Below are positions 1 to 10,043 of a DNA stretch of 64,000 bases, piece after piece. Within the stretch, counting starts at the first letter, position 1. The number at the start of each line of letters is the position of its first letter. Both the position numbers and the translations under genes were made by a program. The notes beneath the pieces are model-generated. The model ran no database searches. It worked only from the letters and a program-made list of their open reading frames with translations, and had not been told where the DNA came from. The DNA comes from Bacteroidota bacterium (lineage in GTDB: Bacteria; Bacteroidota; Ignavibacteria; UBA10030; UBA8401). The stretch is taken from contig JAUXTU010000023.1 in assembly GCA_030679145.1 (NCBI GenBank), positions 19,238 to 83,237 on the forward strand, given 5' to 3'.

Positions 1-742
<742 letters not shown>

Positions 743-760
743 TTCCAGTCAATGTAAATT

Positions 761-806
761 AAGCCGCAGGCTCACAGATTATTTTTTCTCTGGACTGCGG
801 CTTTTT
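761..806 (+). terminator. Rho-independent terminator after enolase
   Basis: The arms AAGCCGCAG and CTGCGGCTT are perfect complements around a 25-nt loop and run into TTTTT. It lies 18 nt after the enolase stop codon. Confidence 0.8.
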
Positions 807-863
807 ACTTACCATTCAAACCGTTCAGTAGGATATATTCGCTCTTTTTTCCACCTCTTAAAT

Positions 864-894
864 TTTGTATATTGTAGTAAAGATGGTACTTTTG
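864..894 (+). promoter_or_regulatory. Bacteroidota-type promoter of the phosphohexomutase gene
   Basis: TTTG is followed after 19 nt by TACTTTTG, which fits the Bacteroidota primary-sigma pattern (TTTG, about 19 nt, TAnnTTTG) exactly. It lies 63 nt before the ATG. No start site is proven. Confidence 0.6.
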
Positions 895-957
895 CGCGAA
901 GTAAGATTTGATTGAAATTTCACTGATCGATTTTTTTAACTATACAATCTAAAACCT

Positions 958-2361
958 ATGGCACACATTAAATTCGGAACAGACGGTTGGCGCGGAGTGA
1001 TTGCAGAAGATTTTACTTTTGCAGGTGTTCAAAAAGTTTCTCTTGCAACTGGACGCTACTTTGCAAAACATAAATTAGCAAAGAATGGGATCGTTATCGG
1101 ATATGATGCGCGTTTTTTATCGAAAGAGTTTGCCCATTGTGCAGCGCAAGTGATCGCTTCCATCGGAGTGAAAGTGTTGCTGTCAGAAAAGATATCGGCG
1201 ACACAAATGGTATCACTTGGCGTGGTGAAGAAAAAAGCTGCCGGCGGAATCGTTATCACAGCAAGCCATAATCCTGCAAAATATAATGGATTTAAAATTA
1301 AAGGAGATTTCGGCGGTCCCGCGCATCCTGAAATGATCACCGAAGTTGAAAAAGAACTTGCCCCGCTGCAGGATGTTACTGAACTCCCCATTGAATTGAA
1401 ATCGTTTGATGAACTGGTGAAAAGTAAAACGATCCAATTCATTGATCTGACAAAGATCTATGTTGCCGATCTTGAAACCAAAATTGAGTTCGATCTGATC
1501 AAAAGTGTAAAAATAAAAATAATGCACGATGCAATGCATGGTGCCGGAATGGGAATTCCGGAATTATTTTTGCCAAAAATTGGAACGATCCGCAGTGATT
1601 ATAATCCGTCGTTCGGAACAACAAACCCTGAACCGCTGCCGCAAAATGTTGAAGAATTGAGCATGGAAGTTCGCGCTGGAAAGTATCATTTCGGTTTTGC
1701 AACCGATGGCGATGCTGATCGTATCGGCGCGGTGGATGAAAAGGGAAACTTTGTTGATTCACACCGTATCTTTGCGATCCTGCTGAAATATCTTATCGAG
1801 CGGAAGCATTACCGCGGTGCTGTTGCAAAATCACTCTCGGTCAGCGAAATTATTGGAAAAATGTGCGATCATTATAATGTCCGTTTGTACGAAACACCGG
1901 TTGGTTTCAAATATCTCTGCCGAATGATGACAGAAAAAGATATTATCATCGCCGGAGAGGAGAGCGGCGGAATTGCCGTCAAAGGACATCTTCCGGAACG
2001 GGACGGTATCTTTATCGGATTCATGCTTGCCGAAGTGATGGCAGTGCGGAGAAAAAAATTGAGCGAATTGGTGAAAGAACTTTTTGATGAATTCGGCGAA
2101 CATCATTTCGGGAGAATTGACGCCCACCTCACCAATCAGCAAAAAGAAAAAGTGATGAAGTTCTACCAGTCAAAACCGAAAAAATTTGGTTCATTCACAA
2201 CGACCAAATTTGATATGACTGATGGAATAAAGATCTTTACGAACGACGGATGGATTCTCGTCAGAGCATCCGGAACCGAACCGCTGATACGCTTCTATGC
2301 TGAATCAAGCTCTCCCAAAAAGGTCCAGCAAATGTTGAAAGCGGCAACTTCGGTAAAATGA
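958..2361 (+). CDS. Phosphoglucomutase/phosphomannomutase family protein
   Basis: This 467-residue alpha-D-phosphohexomutase moves phosphate between C1 and C6 of a hexose phosphate through a phosphoserine. All four family signatures are visible: the phosphoserine loop TASHNP (Ser103), the metal-binding loop DGDADR (about residue 249), the sugar-specificity loop GEESGG (about 333) and the phosphate-binding RASGTEP (about 435). GEESGG is closer to glucose-phosphate enzymes than the GEMSGH or GEQSGH of many PMM/PGM and GlmM proteins, so phosphoglucomutase is the better guess, but the substrate is not proven. The length is typical. The ATG follows a good promoter but lacks a clear Shine-Dalgarno sequence. 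Confidence 0.92.
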   Translation: MAHIKFGTDGWRGVIAEDFTFAGVQKVSLATGRYFAKHKLAKNGIVIGYDARFLSKEFAHCAAQVIASIGVKVLLSEKISATQMVSLGVVKKKAAGGIVITASHNPAKYNGFKIKGDFGGPAHPEMITEVEKELAPLQDVTELPIELKSFDELVKSKTIQFIDLTKIYVADLETKIEFDLIKSVKIKIMHDAMHGAGMGIPELFLPKIGTIRSDYNPSFGTTNPEPLPQNVEELSMEVRAGKYHFGFATDGDADRIGAVDEKGNFVDSHRIFAILLKYLIERKHYRGAVAKSLSVSEIIGKMCDHYNVRLYETPVGFKYLCRMMTEKDIIIAGEESGGIAVKGHLPERDGIFIGFMLAEVMAVRRKKLSELVKELFDEFGEHHFGRIDAHLTNQQKEKVMKFYQSKPKKFGSFTTTKFDMTDGIKIFTNDGWILVRASGTEPLIRFYAESSSPKKVQQMLKAATSVK

Positions 2362-2365
2362 TAAT

Positions 2366-2399
2366 ATCGGCAGGCAAACAACCTGCCGATTGTTGTTTT
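2366..2399 (+). terminator. Hairpin terminator between the mutase and DUF4921 genes
   Basis: ATCGGCAGG pairs perfectly with CCTGCCGAT across a 7-nt loop and is followed by a T-rich stretch. It begins 4 nt after the mutase stop and ends 16 nt before the next start, so some read-through or a leader role is possible. Confidence 0.6.
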
Positions 2400-2415
2400 G
2401 AAAGGGGAACATGGT

Positions 2416-3741
2416 ATGTTTCCAAAAAACTACAGCTCGTACTATAATATCATGCCGGACGGGACGGTAAAACAGATCAATCCGTTCACCGGAACAGAGG
2501 TGTGGGCAGTGCCGGGAAGAGGAAACAAGCCGATCACAAACGGTATTCCCGCAACTGCAAAACCGATCCAGCATTCCGATCATGAAAATTATTGCAGTTT
2601 CTGTTCAACACGGTATTACGAAACGCCTCCGGAAAAATCCCGTCTTATAAAAATCAACGACCGATACGAAACAATAGATCGCCTTGCTCCCGATAAATAT
2701 TTTGATACTGTTGCGGAATTTCGCCGCACAGGAAACCTGTTTGAGATCGTAACGATCGATTATTGGAAGAAGAATTACGGATACCGTTTGAATGCAGCTT
2801 TGCAGGGATGGCGTGATACGTATGTTGCGAATCCAAAAGGGATGGAGCATATCAATAACATCCTTCAATACAAACTTGAACAATCGGGAAAAACTGCGGA
2901 TCAGGTAAAAAAGAAATTCGCTTTTCAAAAAGTAAATATGATGGATGCGTTCTTCGGCGGATGCCACGAATTGATCATTGCAAAAACACACTACGCAGAC
3001 GGGGCGGAATTTGATACGCAGCTCCGCTCATCCGGAGAATTCTCAACAGAAGAACATTTTCAATATTTCGCATTTACCGTTGCGGCAATGAAGGATATGC
3101 TCGACCATAACCGATATATACGATATATCAGCATCTTCCAGAACTGGCTTCGTTCTGCAGGCGCGTCGTTCGACCATCTGCACAAACAGATATGCGGACT
3201 GGATGAATGGGGATCGTCGATCACCGAACAGATCAATATGCTTCGCCACGATGCGAATGTGTTCAACGAACTCGGAGCGAATCTTGCATCGCAATACAAT
3301 TTGGTCTTTGCCGAAAACGATCACGCAATTGGTTTCGTCGGTATCGGGCATCGCTATCCGACGATTGAGATCTATTCAAAATCCTATGTTACTCGACCGT
3401 ACGAACATTCGATGGATGAGCTCCGCGGTGTCAGTGATATTGTTCATGCTTGTCATGCGGCAATGGGTTCACAATCTTCCTGTAATGAAGAATGGTATTA
3501 TACTCCGATCGATGCTGTCTATAAAATGCCCTGGCACGTTTGTTTGAAATGGCGGGTGAATGTAACGGCGGGATTTGAAGGTGGAACATCCATCTATATC
3601 AATCCTGTTACGCCGATCGAGATGAGAGATAAGCTTGTTCCCAGATTATATGAACTCCGCGATCAACGAAAAATTGCAAATATGTCTCTTGCGGAAGAGT
3701 GTAAATTACAGCCGAATTCATTGAAGTATTATTTGAAATAA
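2416..3741 (+). CDS. DUF4921 family, galactose-1-phosphate uridylyltransferase-like protein
   Basis: A 441-residue protein of the DUF4921 type, distantly related to GalT/HIT-fold nucleotidyl transferases. The central segment has FDHLHKQ (about residue 252), which resembles the HxHxQ active-site motif of GalT, and the N-terminal part has YCSFC (about 59), which could hold a metal. The GCHELII stretch before the HIT-like region is also GalT-like. The ATG was chosen over an upstream in-frame TTG because AAAGGGG sits 8 nt before it. The preceding mutase acts on hexose phosphates, so a sugar-1-phosphate nucleotidyl or phosphoryl transfer role is plausible, but the true substrate is unknown. Confidence 0.75.
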   Translation: MFPKNYSSYYNIMPDGTVKQINPFTGTEVWAVPGRGNKPITNGIPATAKPIQHSDHENYCSFCSTRYYETPPEKSRLIKINDRYETIDRLAPDKYFDTVAEFRRTGNLFEIVTIDYWKKNYGYRLNAALQGWRDTYVANPKGMEHINNILQYKLEQSGKTADQVKKKFAFQKVNMMDAFFGGCHELIIAKTHYADGAEFDTQLRSSGEFSTEEHFQYFAFTVAAMKDMLDHNRYIRYISIFQNWLRSAGASFDHLHKQICGLDEWGSSITEQINMLRHDANVFNELGANLASQYNLVFAENDHAIGFVGIGHRYPTIEIYSKSYVTRPYEHSMDELRGVSDIVHACHAAMGSQSSCNEEWYYTPIDAVYKMPWHVCLKWRVNVTAGFEGGTSIYINPVTPIEMRDKLVPRLYELRDQRKIANMSLAEECKLQPNSLKYYLK

Positions 3742-3777
3742 GATTTTTAAAAACATTTCTTGATTTCTAATTTTAAA

Positions 3778-3800
3778 TTTACTAAACTGTGTTCAGTAAA
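3778..3800. promoter_or_regulatory. Palindromic operator upstream of the tetR gene
   Basis: TTTACTAAAC and GTTCAGTAAA are inverted with a 3-nt centre and match at 9 of 10 positions. The site lies 18 nt before the TetR-type gene, as expected for self-repression. A related motif lies before the next gene. Confidence 0.5.
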
Positions 3801-3818
3801 TAATCAACGTTATATTTT

Positions 3819-4430
3819 ATGGGCTCAGCAGAACGAAAAGAACGGGAAAAACATGAAACGCGCGAGATGATACTCGCAGCGGCAAAAAAACTCTTTCTCA
3901 ACGAAGGGTTTGAGCATGTTACCATGCGCCGTATAGCGACTGAGATTGAATACAGTCCCGCTGCTGTTTATTTGTATTTTAAAGACAAAGATGCAATCTA
4001 CTGCGCACTTCAGGAACAGGGATTTAAAGAATTATATCGATGTCAATCTGTTTTGACGGCGATTAAACGCCCGGATGAAAAACTACGTGCGTGCGGCAGA
4101 ATTTATCTTGATTTTGCAATGGAAAATCAGGAATTGTATGACCTGATGTTTATTATGCGTGCACCACTAATGGCGTTTGAATCTCCTGAGGATTGGAACC
4201 TTGGTCGTGATACGTACGAAGTTTTACAAAATATTATCAATGAATGTATCGAACAAGGATATCTGAAAGCACCGAATGCGCAGATTGCATGTTTTTCATT
4301 ATGGGCATTGCTGCATGGAGTTGTTTCAATTTTTATTCGAGACCGTGCACCAATGATCGCAAAGGAACACCGCGCGCAAGTGATCAACGGAATTTTAGAT
4401 TTTACGATGACTGAATTTTTAGATAAGTAA
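3819..4430 (+). CDS. TetR/AcrR family transcriptional regulator
   Basis: A 203-residue repressor. Residues ~12-60 form the TetR helix-turn-helix (ETREMILAAAKKLFLNEGF, then MRRIATEIEYSPAAVYLYF), which is the best-conserved part of the family. The C-terminal two thirds is a helical ligand-binding and dimerisation domain with no recognised effector. It lies between a GalT-like gene and a TonB-dependent receptor, and operator-like sites occur before both itself and the receptor. It therefore probably represses both. The ligand is unknown. Confidence 0.92.
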   Translation: MGSAERKEREKHETREMILAAAKKLFLNEGFEHVTMRRIATEIEYSPAAVYLYFKDKDAIYCALQEQGFKELYRCQSVLTAIKRPDEKLRACGRIYLDFAMENQELYDLMFIMRAPLMAFESPEDWNLGRDTYEVLQNIINECIEQGYLKAPNAQIACFSLWALLHGVVSIFIRDRAPMIAKEHRAQVINGILDFTMTEFLDK

Positions 4431-4449
4431 GAACCATTTTTTTTGCCTG

Positions 4450-4472
4450 TTGACTAAACAATGTTCATATAT
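4450..4472. promoter_or_regulatory. Second TetR-like operator, before the TonB receptor
   Basis: The stretch ACTAAACAATGTTCA shares 13 of 15 bases with the core of the operator in front of the tetR gene. It overlaps TTGACT and lies just before TATAAT (14 nt apart), so binding would block a promoter 50-75 nt upstream of the receptor start. The outer arms are less symmetric than in the first site. Confidence 0.45.
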
Positions 4473-4525
4473 AATACGCCGTTAATTAAAACACAAAAAT
4501 CCAATCACATCATTAAGGAGCAGTA

Positions 4526-6952
4526 ATGAAAACATACTACACACACAGCGGGCGGAGATTAAAATTTGTTTTGATCTTCGCCCTCATTTCAACTTTACAG
4601 CTTTTTTCGGAAACACCACCCGATGTTGCAAAAGAAACCTCAAAAGGAATTATTGCCGGAAAAATTTTAGATAGCGATACAAAACAGCCATTGTCGAATA
4701 TCAACATCCAGATTCTTGGAACACTTTCCGGAACAGTGACGGATACAGATGGAAAATTCCAGATCAAAAATGTTGAAGAAGGGATCTATAAAATTAAAAT
4801 TTCGTCGATCAGTTTTTCGCAGCATATCGAAACGGATATTCGTGTTGTGCGAAATAAAACCACAGTCGTGCGGGATATTGAGTTGATCGAATCATCTGTT
4901 GTGGGTGAAGGTGTGGAAGTGCGCGCAAGTCTTTTTTCGAATGATAATGTTTCACCGGTAACCAATTTTAATTATTCGCGCGAAGAAATCATTCGCAGTC
5001 CGGGAGCAACGGGAGATATCTTTCGTGCAATTGAAACACTTCCCGGTGTCAGCAGCAGCGGTGGAGAATTTTCATCGTTTGCGGTGCGAGGCGGAAGTCC
5101 CAGAGATAATATTGTGGTGATCGATAATATCCCATTCGACAAAGTTTCACACTTCGACGGCGGGACAGAAGAGCAGGAAGCACAAGGAGGACGATTCAGT
5201 ATTTTTACTCCCGGCGTTATCGACGAAGCAAATTTTCAAGCGGGAGGGTTTTCCGCAAAGTACGGAGGAAAGAATGCTTCGTTCGTTGACCTGAAGATCA
5301 AAGAAGGAAATAAAGAATCCTCCACGATGAATGGAACATACGATATTCTCGGCTGGGAAGTGAACTATGATGGTCCAAGTTATCTGTTAGAGAATACATC
5401 TGTGTTATTATCCGCGCGCCATCAAAATTTTAAGATGGTATTAGATTTAACAGGACAAAAAGATCTCGGAACACCGGAATTTACTGATGTCATACTTAAA
5501 ACTACCACAGAACTCAATCCGCAGCACAAACTCTCTATTTTGGGCATATATTCACCGGAATTTTTTGAACGAACAATTGATAATGTATACGAAATCAAAA
5601 ATCAAAATTATGACAATGGATTGCTCTGGAGTAAAGATATAAAATATCTGCTTGGAGCGAATTGGAGATTTTTAACATCAGGTTCAAGTGTTTTTGAAAA
5701 TACATTTTATTATCGCGGAAATACAATTGATTTCAGAAGAAGCAATTCGTATGTCTATCCGTACAATGGAAAAATTCCAAGCAAAGAAGAAGCACTGGTT
5801 CGAAATGATTATTATCTCTATAAAAGCAACGAAGATGAACTTGGAATAAAATCTCAATTCACCATCACTCCTTCAAGTGTTTCAACTGTCATCGCGGGAT
5901 TCCAGGTAAACAGGGTATCGTTTGATTATACCTCAAGACAAGTTGATGCTGAAACATTGTTTGTGTATGACGTAAATGATTACCGTTCCGATCCGACAGA
6001 ACGGTTTATCATTCTCGATCCTGCATTTATCAACAGTACTGCAAAATCTTCAAAATCCACAGGCGCAACGTTCGTGGAATATGATTATTCACCAACGGAG
6101 GTGATCAAACTCGTGCCAAGCGTGCGGTATGAATACAGCGAGTTTAATAAAAAGAGCTATGTATCGCCCCGTTTCAGCGCAAGTTATCAGCTGAATGAAC
6201 GAACAAAAATCAGTGTTGCAACAGGTCTTTATTATCAGCCAGTTGAACTCCGTATAATTTCAGCAGATATTCGAAATGCAAAACTACGCAATGAACAAGC
6301 AATTCATTATATCGGCGGAGTAACAACATATCTTTCTGATGACGTAAAACTTACAACAGAACTATATCACAAAGATTTACAAGATGTCATTGTAAAGACT
6401 GATCGTACATCAAATCTCCGAAAGAATGGCGGATCAGGGTATGCGCGTGGTATCGATATCGGATTGGTGAAGAAATTTGTTGATCAATGGTACGGGCAAA
6501 TGAACTATTCTTATTCTATCAGCAAGAGAAACGATAACAATAGTACAGGAGAGTATGATTCAGATTTCAGTCAGCCGCACATCTTCAACATTCTCTTGGG
6601 ATATGAACTGAACAGCGAATGGTCATTCTCTACAAAATGGAAATATGCTACCGGCAGACCGAAGGATTCATATATCGTCCATTCCAACGTATTTAATGAT
6701 CCATTGATGATGCGCTACTCAAAAGAGATCACCGGAAACAATAATGATCGTCTTCCGGATTTTCATACGTGGAATGTCCGCGTTGATTATAGAAAACAAT
6801 TTAACAATTTTGCGCTTGTCACATTCCTCGATATCCTAAATATGTACAGTCATTTGAATGTGAACGAAGAACGGTTCATCGAAACAACCGGTCAGATCGA
6901 GCAAAAGGGATTTGAGATCATACCGTCATTCGGAATGAAAGTAGAATTTTAA
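4526..6952 (+). CDS. TonB-dependent outer-membrane receptor with carboxypeptidase-regulatory-like domain
   Basis: An 808-residue outer-membrane protein. An N-terminal signal sequence (hydrophobic stretch at residues ~14-28) is followed by a beta-sandwich carboxypeptidase-regulatory-like domain (~38-125: GKILDSDTKQPLSNINI, DTDGKFQIKNV). Next come a plug domain (~145-260: SPGATGDIFRAIETLPGV, FAVRGGSPRDNIVVIDNI) and a long beta-barrel with alternating aromatic strands up to the terminal phenylalanine. It imports a substrate that the sequence does not reveal. AAGGAG lies 5 nt before the ATG. It follows a TetR gene and a shared operator motif, so repression by that regulator is likely. The next gene encodes a second receptor of the same architecture. 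Confidence 0.9.
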   Translation: MKTYYTHSGRRLKFVLIFALISTLQLFSETPPDVAKETSKGIIAGKILDSDTKQPLSNINIQILGTLSGTVTDTDGKFQIKNVEEGIYKIKISSISFSQHIETDIRVVRNKTTVVRDIELIESSVVGEGVEVRASLFSNDNVSPVTNFNYSREEIIRSPGATGDIFRAIETLPGVSSSGGEFSSFAVRGGSPRDNIVVIDNIPFDKVSHFDGGTEEQEAQGGRFSIFTPGVIDEANFQAGGFSAKYGGKNASFVDLKIKEGNKESSTMNGTYDILGWEVNYDGPSYLLENTSVLLSARHQNFKMVLDLTGQKDLGTPEFTDVILKTTTELNPQHKLSILGIYSPEFFERTIDNVYEIKNQNYDNGLLWSKDIKYLLGANWRFLTSGSSVFENTFYYRGNTIDFRRSNSYVYPYNGKIPSKEEALVRNDYYLYKSNEDELGIKSQFTITPSSVSTVIAGFQVNRVSFDYTSRQVDAETLFVYDVNDYRSDPTERFIILDPAFINSTAKSSKSTGATFVEYDYSPTEVIKLVPSVRYEYSEFNKKSYVSPRFSASYQLNERTKISVATGLYYQPVELRIISADIRNAKLRNEQAIHYIGGVTTYLSDDVKLTTELYHKDLQDVIVKTDRTSNLRKNGGSGYARGIDIGLVKKFVDQWYGQMNYSYSISKRNDNNSTGEYDSDFSQPHIFNILLGYELNSEWSFSTKWKYATGRPKDSYIVHSNVFNDPLMMRYSKEITGNNNDRLPDFHTWNVRVDYRKQFNNFALVTFLDILNMYSHLNVNEERFIETTGQIEQKGFEIIPSFGMKVEF

Positions 6953-6972
6953 TATAACGTATATTAAATAAG

Positions 6973-7024
6973 ACATTTCGGTCGTGATTATTCTTTGTTC
7001 ACACGATCGGGATGTTTTTTGTTT
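6973..7024 (+). terminator. Terminator between the two TonB receptor genes
   Basis: The 14-nt arms ACATTTCGGTCGTG and CACGATCGGGATGT pair with one mismatch and two G-U pairs and are followed by a T-run. The two receptors are therefore probably separate transcripts. Confidence 0.7.
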
Positions 7025-7112
7025 TAAGAACCATGCAACCGCTATTGTTGTTTTCCGTAATAACTCGTATTGTTTTGTCACTTAAAAAATTTATTACGTA
7101 TAGAAAATATTT

Positions 7113-9665
7113 ATGGTTAAATATATTGTATTGTTTCCATTTTTTCTAACATTCCTTACGGCACAGGAAAAGCCTTTCGGTTCAATCACCGGTCAACTTA
7201 TCGACGGCACAACAAACCAGCCGCTGGTCGGTGCCAATATTGTTGTCATTGAACAATCAACCATCGGTGCAACAACAGATAACGATGGAAATTTCACAAT
7301 TCAAAAAATTGTGGTTGGTGAATACAGCATTCGCGCAACTCTGCTTGGTTATAAGAATACAATTCTTACAAACATTGTTGTCTCAACCGGACGAAGTTCT
7401 AAAGTAAAGATGAGGATGAATGAAGAAGCTATTGAAGTTGGGGAAGTTGAAGTGAAAGCAGATTATTTCAGTAGCGAAGGAAGTATCAGTTCTATTTCAA
7501 CAATTGGTTTGAATGCCGCTGAGGTGAAACGATCTCCCGGTTCTGCGCTGGATATGCAGCGTATCGTACAAAATCTTCCGAGTGTTGCCAATAGCAACGA
7601 TCAATCCAACGAATTGATCGTTCGCGGCGGTTCACCCGATGAGAATCTTACTATAATGGATCATATCGAAATTCCAACGACAAATCATTTCCCAAATCAA
7701 TTCAACTCCGGCGGACCGATCAATATGGTGAATGTTGATCTGATCGAAGATATTCGGTTTTCCACGGGAGGGTTTCCGGCAAACTTTGGAGATAAACTTT
7801 CTTCAGTGATGGATATTTCACTGCGCGAAGGGGATAAACAACGGGCGATGGCAGGCGAATTTGGAGCTCACTTTGCAGGAACAGGTGCAGTATTCGAAGG
7901 AGGATTTGCCGATCAAAAAGGTAATTGGATATTCTCAGCGAGACAAAGTTTTTTAGAAACCCTTGATAAGATCGTCGGTATATCGTCGCTCGGCATCACT
8001 GCAATCCCAAAGTATTACGATATGCAGGGAAAAATAACATATGAATTTTCCACAACGCAAAAACTGATCATCAGCGGAATTTATGGAAGTGACATCATTC
8101 TTATTAACGGTGAACCTGATGAAAAAAATGATCAGAAGAAATTTGTGAAAGACTCAACGGGAGTAGAGAATGTTGACGTGAAAACGTCACAGTTTGCCGT
8201 TGGAGCAACATTACGCTCATTATACGGAGCGGATGGATATTCATTATTTACAGTGTATATGCTCGGCAATCGATATGATGTGAATGTCTCAGAAGATTTT
8301 ACCTATCGAGAATACGATGGCAATGGAGCAGTAACGAAATTCCAAAAACTATTATCGAATTCAACATTTGTTAATGATGCAACGGAACGAATGATCGGTG
8401 CAAAATACGATCTATTGTTCCATCTCTTTAATGATCACGAACTATCGGTCGGTGGTCAGGCAGTGACAACGGAGAAATTTGTGAACAATGTATTTTTCAA
8501 TTCCGACACATTACGATTCGATCTGAATCACGACGGAGATTTTATTGATCCCTTCCCGACCGATATCGATACATCAACATTTACCAACGGAAGGATTAGC
8601 AATAGACTTGGATTTGGTGAAGAGTATAAATTCGCGGGATATGTCAGTGATAAATTCTTATTAACCGATCAATTATCTGCAACCGTTGGATTACGGTATG
8701 ACTATTTTACGTATTCAGAAAAAGGGAATTGGAGTCCGAGAGTAAGTCTGTCGTACGAACTGTTTCCGTTAACGACGAAAGTGAATTTTGCGTATGGAGA
8801 ATATTATCAAACACTTGCATTGCCGCGATACGGAGACAATCTTGGCGGAACAACGAACAGATATTTAGATAACACTCATGCAAGACATTTTGTCATCGGA
8901 ATAGAACATATTCTTGATGAAGGATTGAAAGCAACACTGGAAGCGTATTACAAATCATATGATCATATTACGGTTGATGAAAGATTCATAAAGTCTGCCG
9001 ATAAAACATTCCGCTCTGACAAACGATTGAGCGTTGGTGAAAGAACCTCGCAAGGTGTTGAAATGTTCATACAACAAAAACAAGTGGAGGGATTTTATGG
9101 AACGTTCTCACTTTCGTATTCACGTTCCATTACAACAGATCCACGTGAAGATATTTTCGACTTACCACCGATCAATGTCGGCGAATATCCGTCGGATTAT
9201 GACTTTCCATTTTTGTTGACGCTCGTTGCGGGAAAAACGGTGGGCAATGTTCGATCAACATTGAATGAATCACCATTCTACATCAAATATCCCAGTTATA
9301 TTCTTCCATTGTCAGACGACATGGAATTCAGTTTTCGTTTCCGCTATTCCAGCGGGCGACCGTACACGCCCAGAGTGTTTACTTCTTATATTCAGCGGAG
9401 AGAAGGGACAATTACCTGGTCAAAAGGAGTGTGGGAAGATGGAGCAGAGATCAACTCGGCGCGCTACCCTGATTATCATCGGCTTGACCTGCAATGGATC
9501 AATCGATGGCATAATGAAGGATACAATATCGTGATGATCGTTGCGTTGCAAAATGTGTACAATCGGGCAAATGTTGCCGGGTATCAATACGTTACAGACG
9601 GAACTCGTAATACCATTTACCAATTCTCATTCTTCCCGGTGATAGGAGCAAGTGTAGAGTTTTAA
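7113..9665 (+). CDS. TonB-dependent outer-membrane receptor (second copy)
   Basis: An 850-residue receptor built like its neighbour: a short signal peptide ending near residue 17 (LTFLTAQ), a carboxypeptidase-regulatory-like domain (~23-110: ITGQLIDGTTNQPLVGANI, DNDGNFTIQKI), a plug with IVRGGSPDENLTIMDHI, and a beta-barrel ending in GASVEF. It is related to the upstream receptor but clearly diverged, so this is not a recent duplication. A terminator separates the two and no copy of the TetR operator motif was found before this gene, so its regulation may differ. The substrate is unknown. Confidence 0.88.
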   Translation: MVKYIVLFPFFLTFLTAQEKPFGSITGQLIDGTTNQPLVGANIVVIEQSTIGATTDNDGNFTIQKIVVGEYSIRATLLGYKNTILTNIVVSTGRSSKVKMRMNEEAIEVGEVEVKADYFSSEGSISSISTIGLNAAEVKRSPGSALDMQRIVQNLPSVANSNDQSNELIVRGGSPDENLTIMDHIEIPTTNHFPNQFNSGGPINMVNVDLIEDIRFSTGGFPANFGDKLSSVMDISLREGDKQRAMAGEFGAHFAGTGAVFEGGFADQKGNWIFSARQSFLETLDKIVGISSLGITAIPKYYDMQGKITYEFSTTQKLIISGIYGSDIILINGEPDEKNDQKKFVKDSTGVENVDVKTSQFAVGATLRSLYGADGYSLFTVYMLGNRYDVNVSEDFTYREYDGNGAVTKFQKLLSNSTFVNDATERMIGAKYDLLFHLFNDHELSVGGQAVTTEKFVNNVFFNSDTLRFDLNHDGDFIDPFPTDIDTSTFTNGRISNRLGFGEEYKFAGYVSDKFLLTDQLSATVGLRYDYFTYSEKGNWSPRVSLSYELFPLTTKVNFAYGEYYQTLALPRYGDNLGGTTNRYLDNTHARHFVIGIEHILDEGLKATLEAYYKSYDHITVDERFIKSADKTFRSDKRLSVGERTSQGVEMFIQQKQVEGFYGTFSLSYSRSITTDPREDIFDLPPINVGEYPSDYDFPFLLTLVAGKTVGNVRSTLNESPFYIKYPSYILPLSDDMEFSFRFRYSSGRPYTPRVFTSYIQRREGTITWSKGVWEDGAEINSARYPDYHRLDLQWINRWHNEGYNIVMIVALQNVYNRANVAGYQYVTDGTRNTIYQFSFFPVIGASVEF

Positions 9666-9670
9666 AAATA

Positions 9671-9707
9671 AAAGACTCCTGAAATGAAAAATGATTCGGG
9701 AGTCTTT
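9671..9707. terminator. Bidirectional terminator between convergent genes
   Basis: AAAGACTCCTGAA and TTCGGGAGTCTTT form a near-perfect 13-bp stem, with A-rich sequence on the left and T-rich on the right. It can end transcripts from both the TonB receptor and the mscL side. Confidence 0.8.
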
Positions 9708-9730
9708 ATTTTTCTATTACCTAGTTTGTA

Positions 9731-10027
9731 TTACTTCTTTGCAACTTCTTCTTTCAAAATGAATTTTGTGAATGCAAAGACAATATAGGCAACGATCACA
9801 AAATCGATCGCCGAACCAAGCCAATGACCCAACGCCAGTTTTAATGGTCCTATCACTAGTTCCCACGTTTGCCATGAACCTTGGGGAATGAAAATACCGA
9901 TGAATGGCATGACAAGATCGGTTACGGTAGCAGTTACAAACGCATTAACTTTTCCACCAATAACGACCGCAATTGCAAGTCCAATCACCCCGTATTTTTG
10001 CAGAAACGCCATAAATTCTTTGATCAT
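9731..10027 (-). CDS. mscL: MscL-family large-conductance mechanosensitive channel
   Basis: A 98-residue inner-membrane channel subunit that opens under membrane tension to release solutes. The N-terminal amphipathic start and first membrane helix (GVIGLAIAVVIGG, then VNAFVTATVTDLVMPFIGI) match the MscL pore helix, and a second helix (IDFVIVAYIVFAFTKFIL) follows a short loop. It is shorter than the usual ~130-150 residues because the periplasmic loop and the C-terminal helix bundle are reduced. It begins 16 nt after the upstream DUF3078 gene on the same strand, so the two are probably co-transcribed. Confidence 0.85.
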   Translation of the reverse strand: MIKEFMAFLQKYGVIGLAIAVVIGGKVNAFVTATVTDLVMPFIGIFIPQGSWQTWELVIGPLKLALGHWLGSAIDFVIVAYIVFAFTKFILKEEVAKK

Positions 10028-10043
10028 AAAATTTTCCTTTTGT

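Noticed and set aside
4526..9665. The two TonB receptors as a SusC-type system with a SusD partner
   Set aside because: No SusD-like lipoprotein lies beside them and neither has the SusC-type length, so a glycan-uptake locus is not supported.
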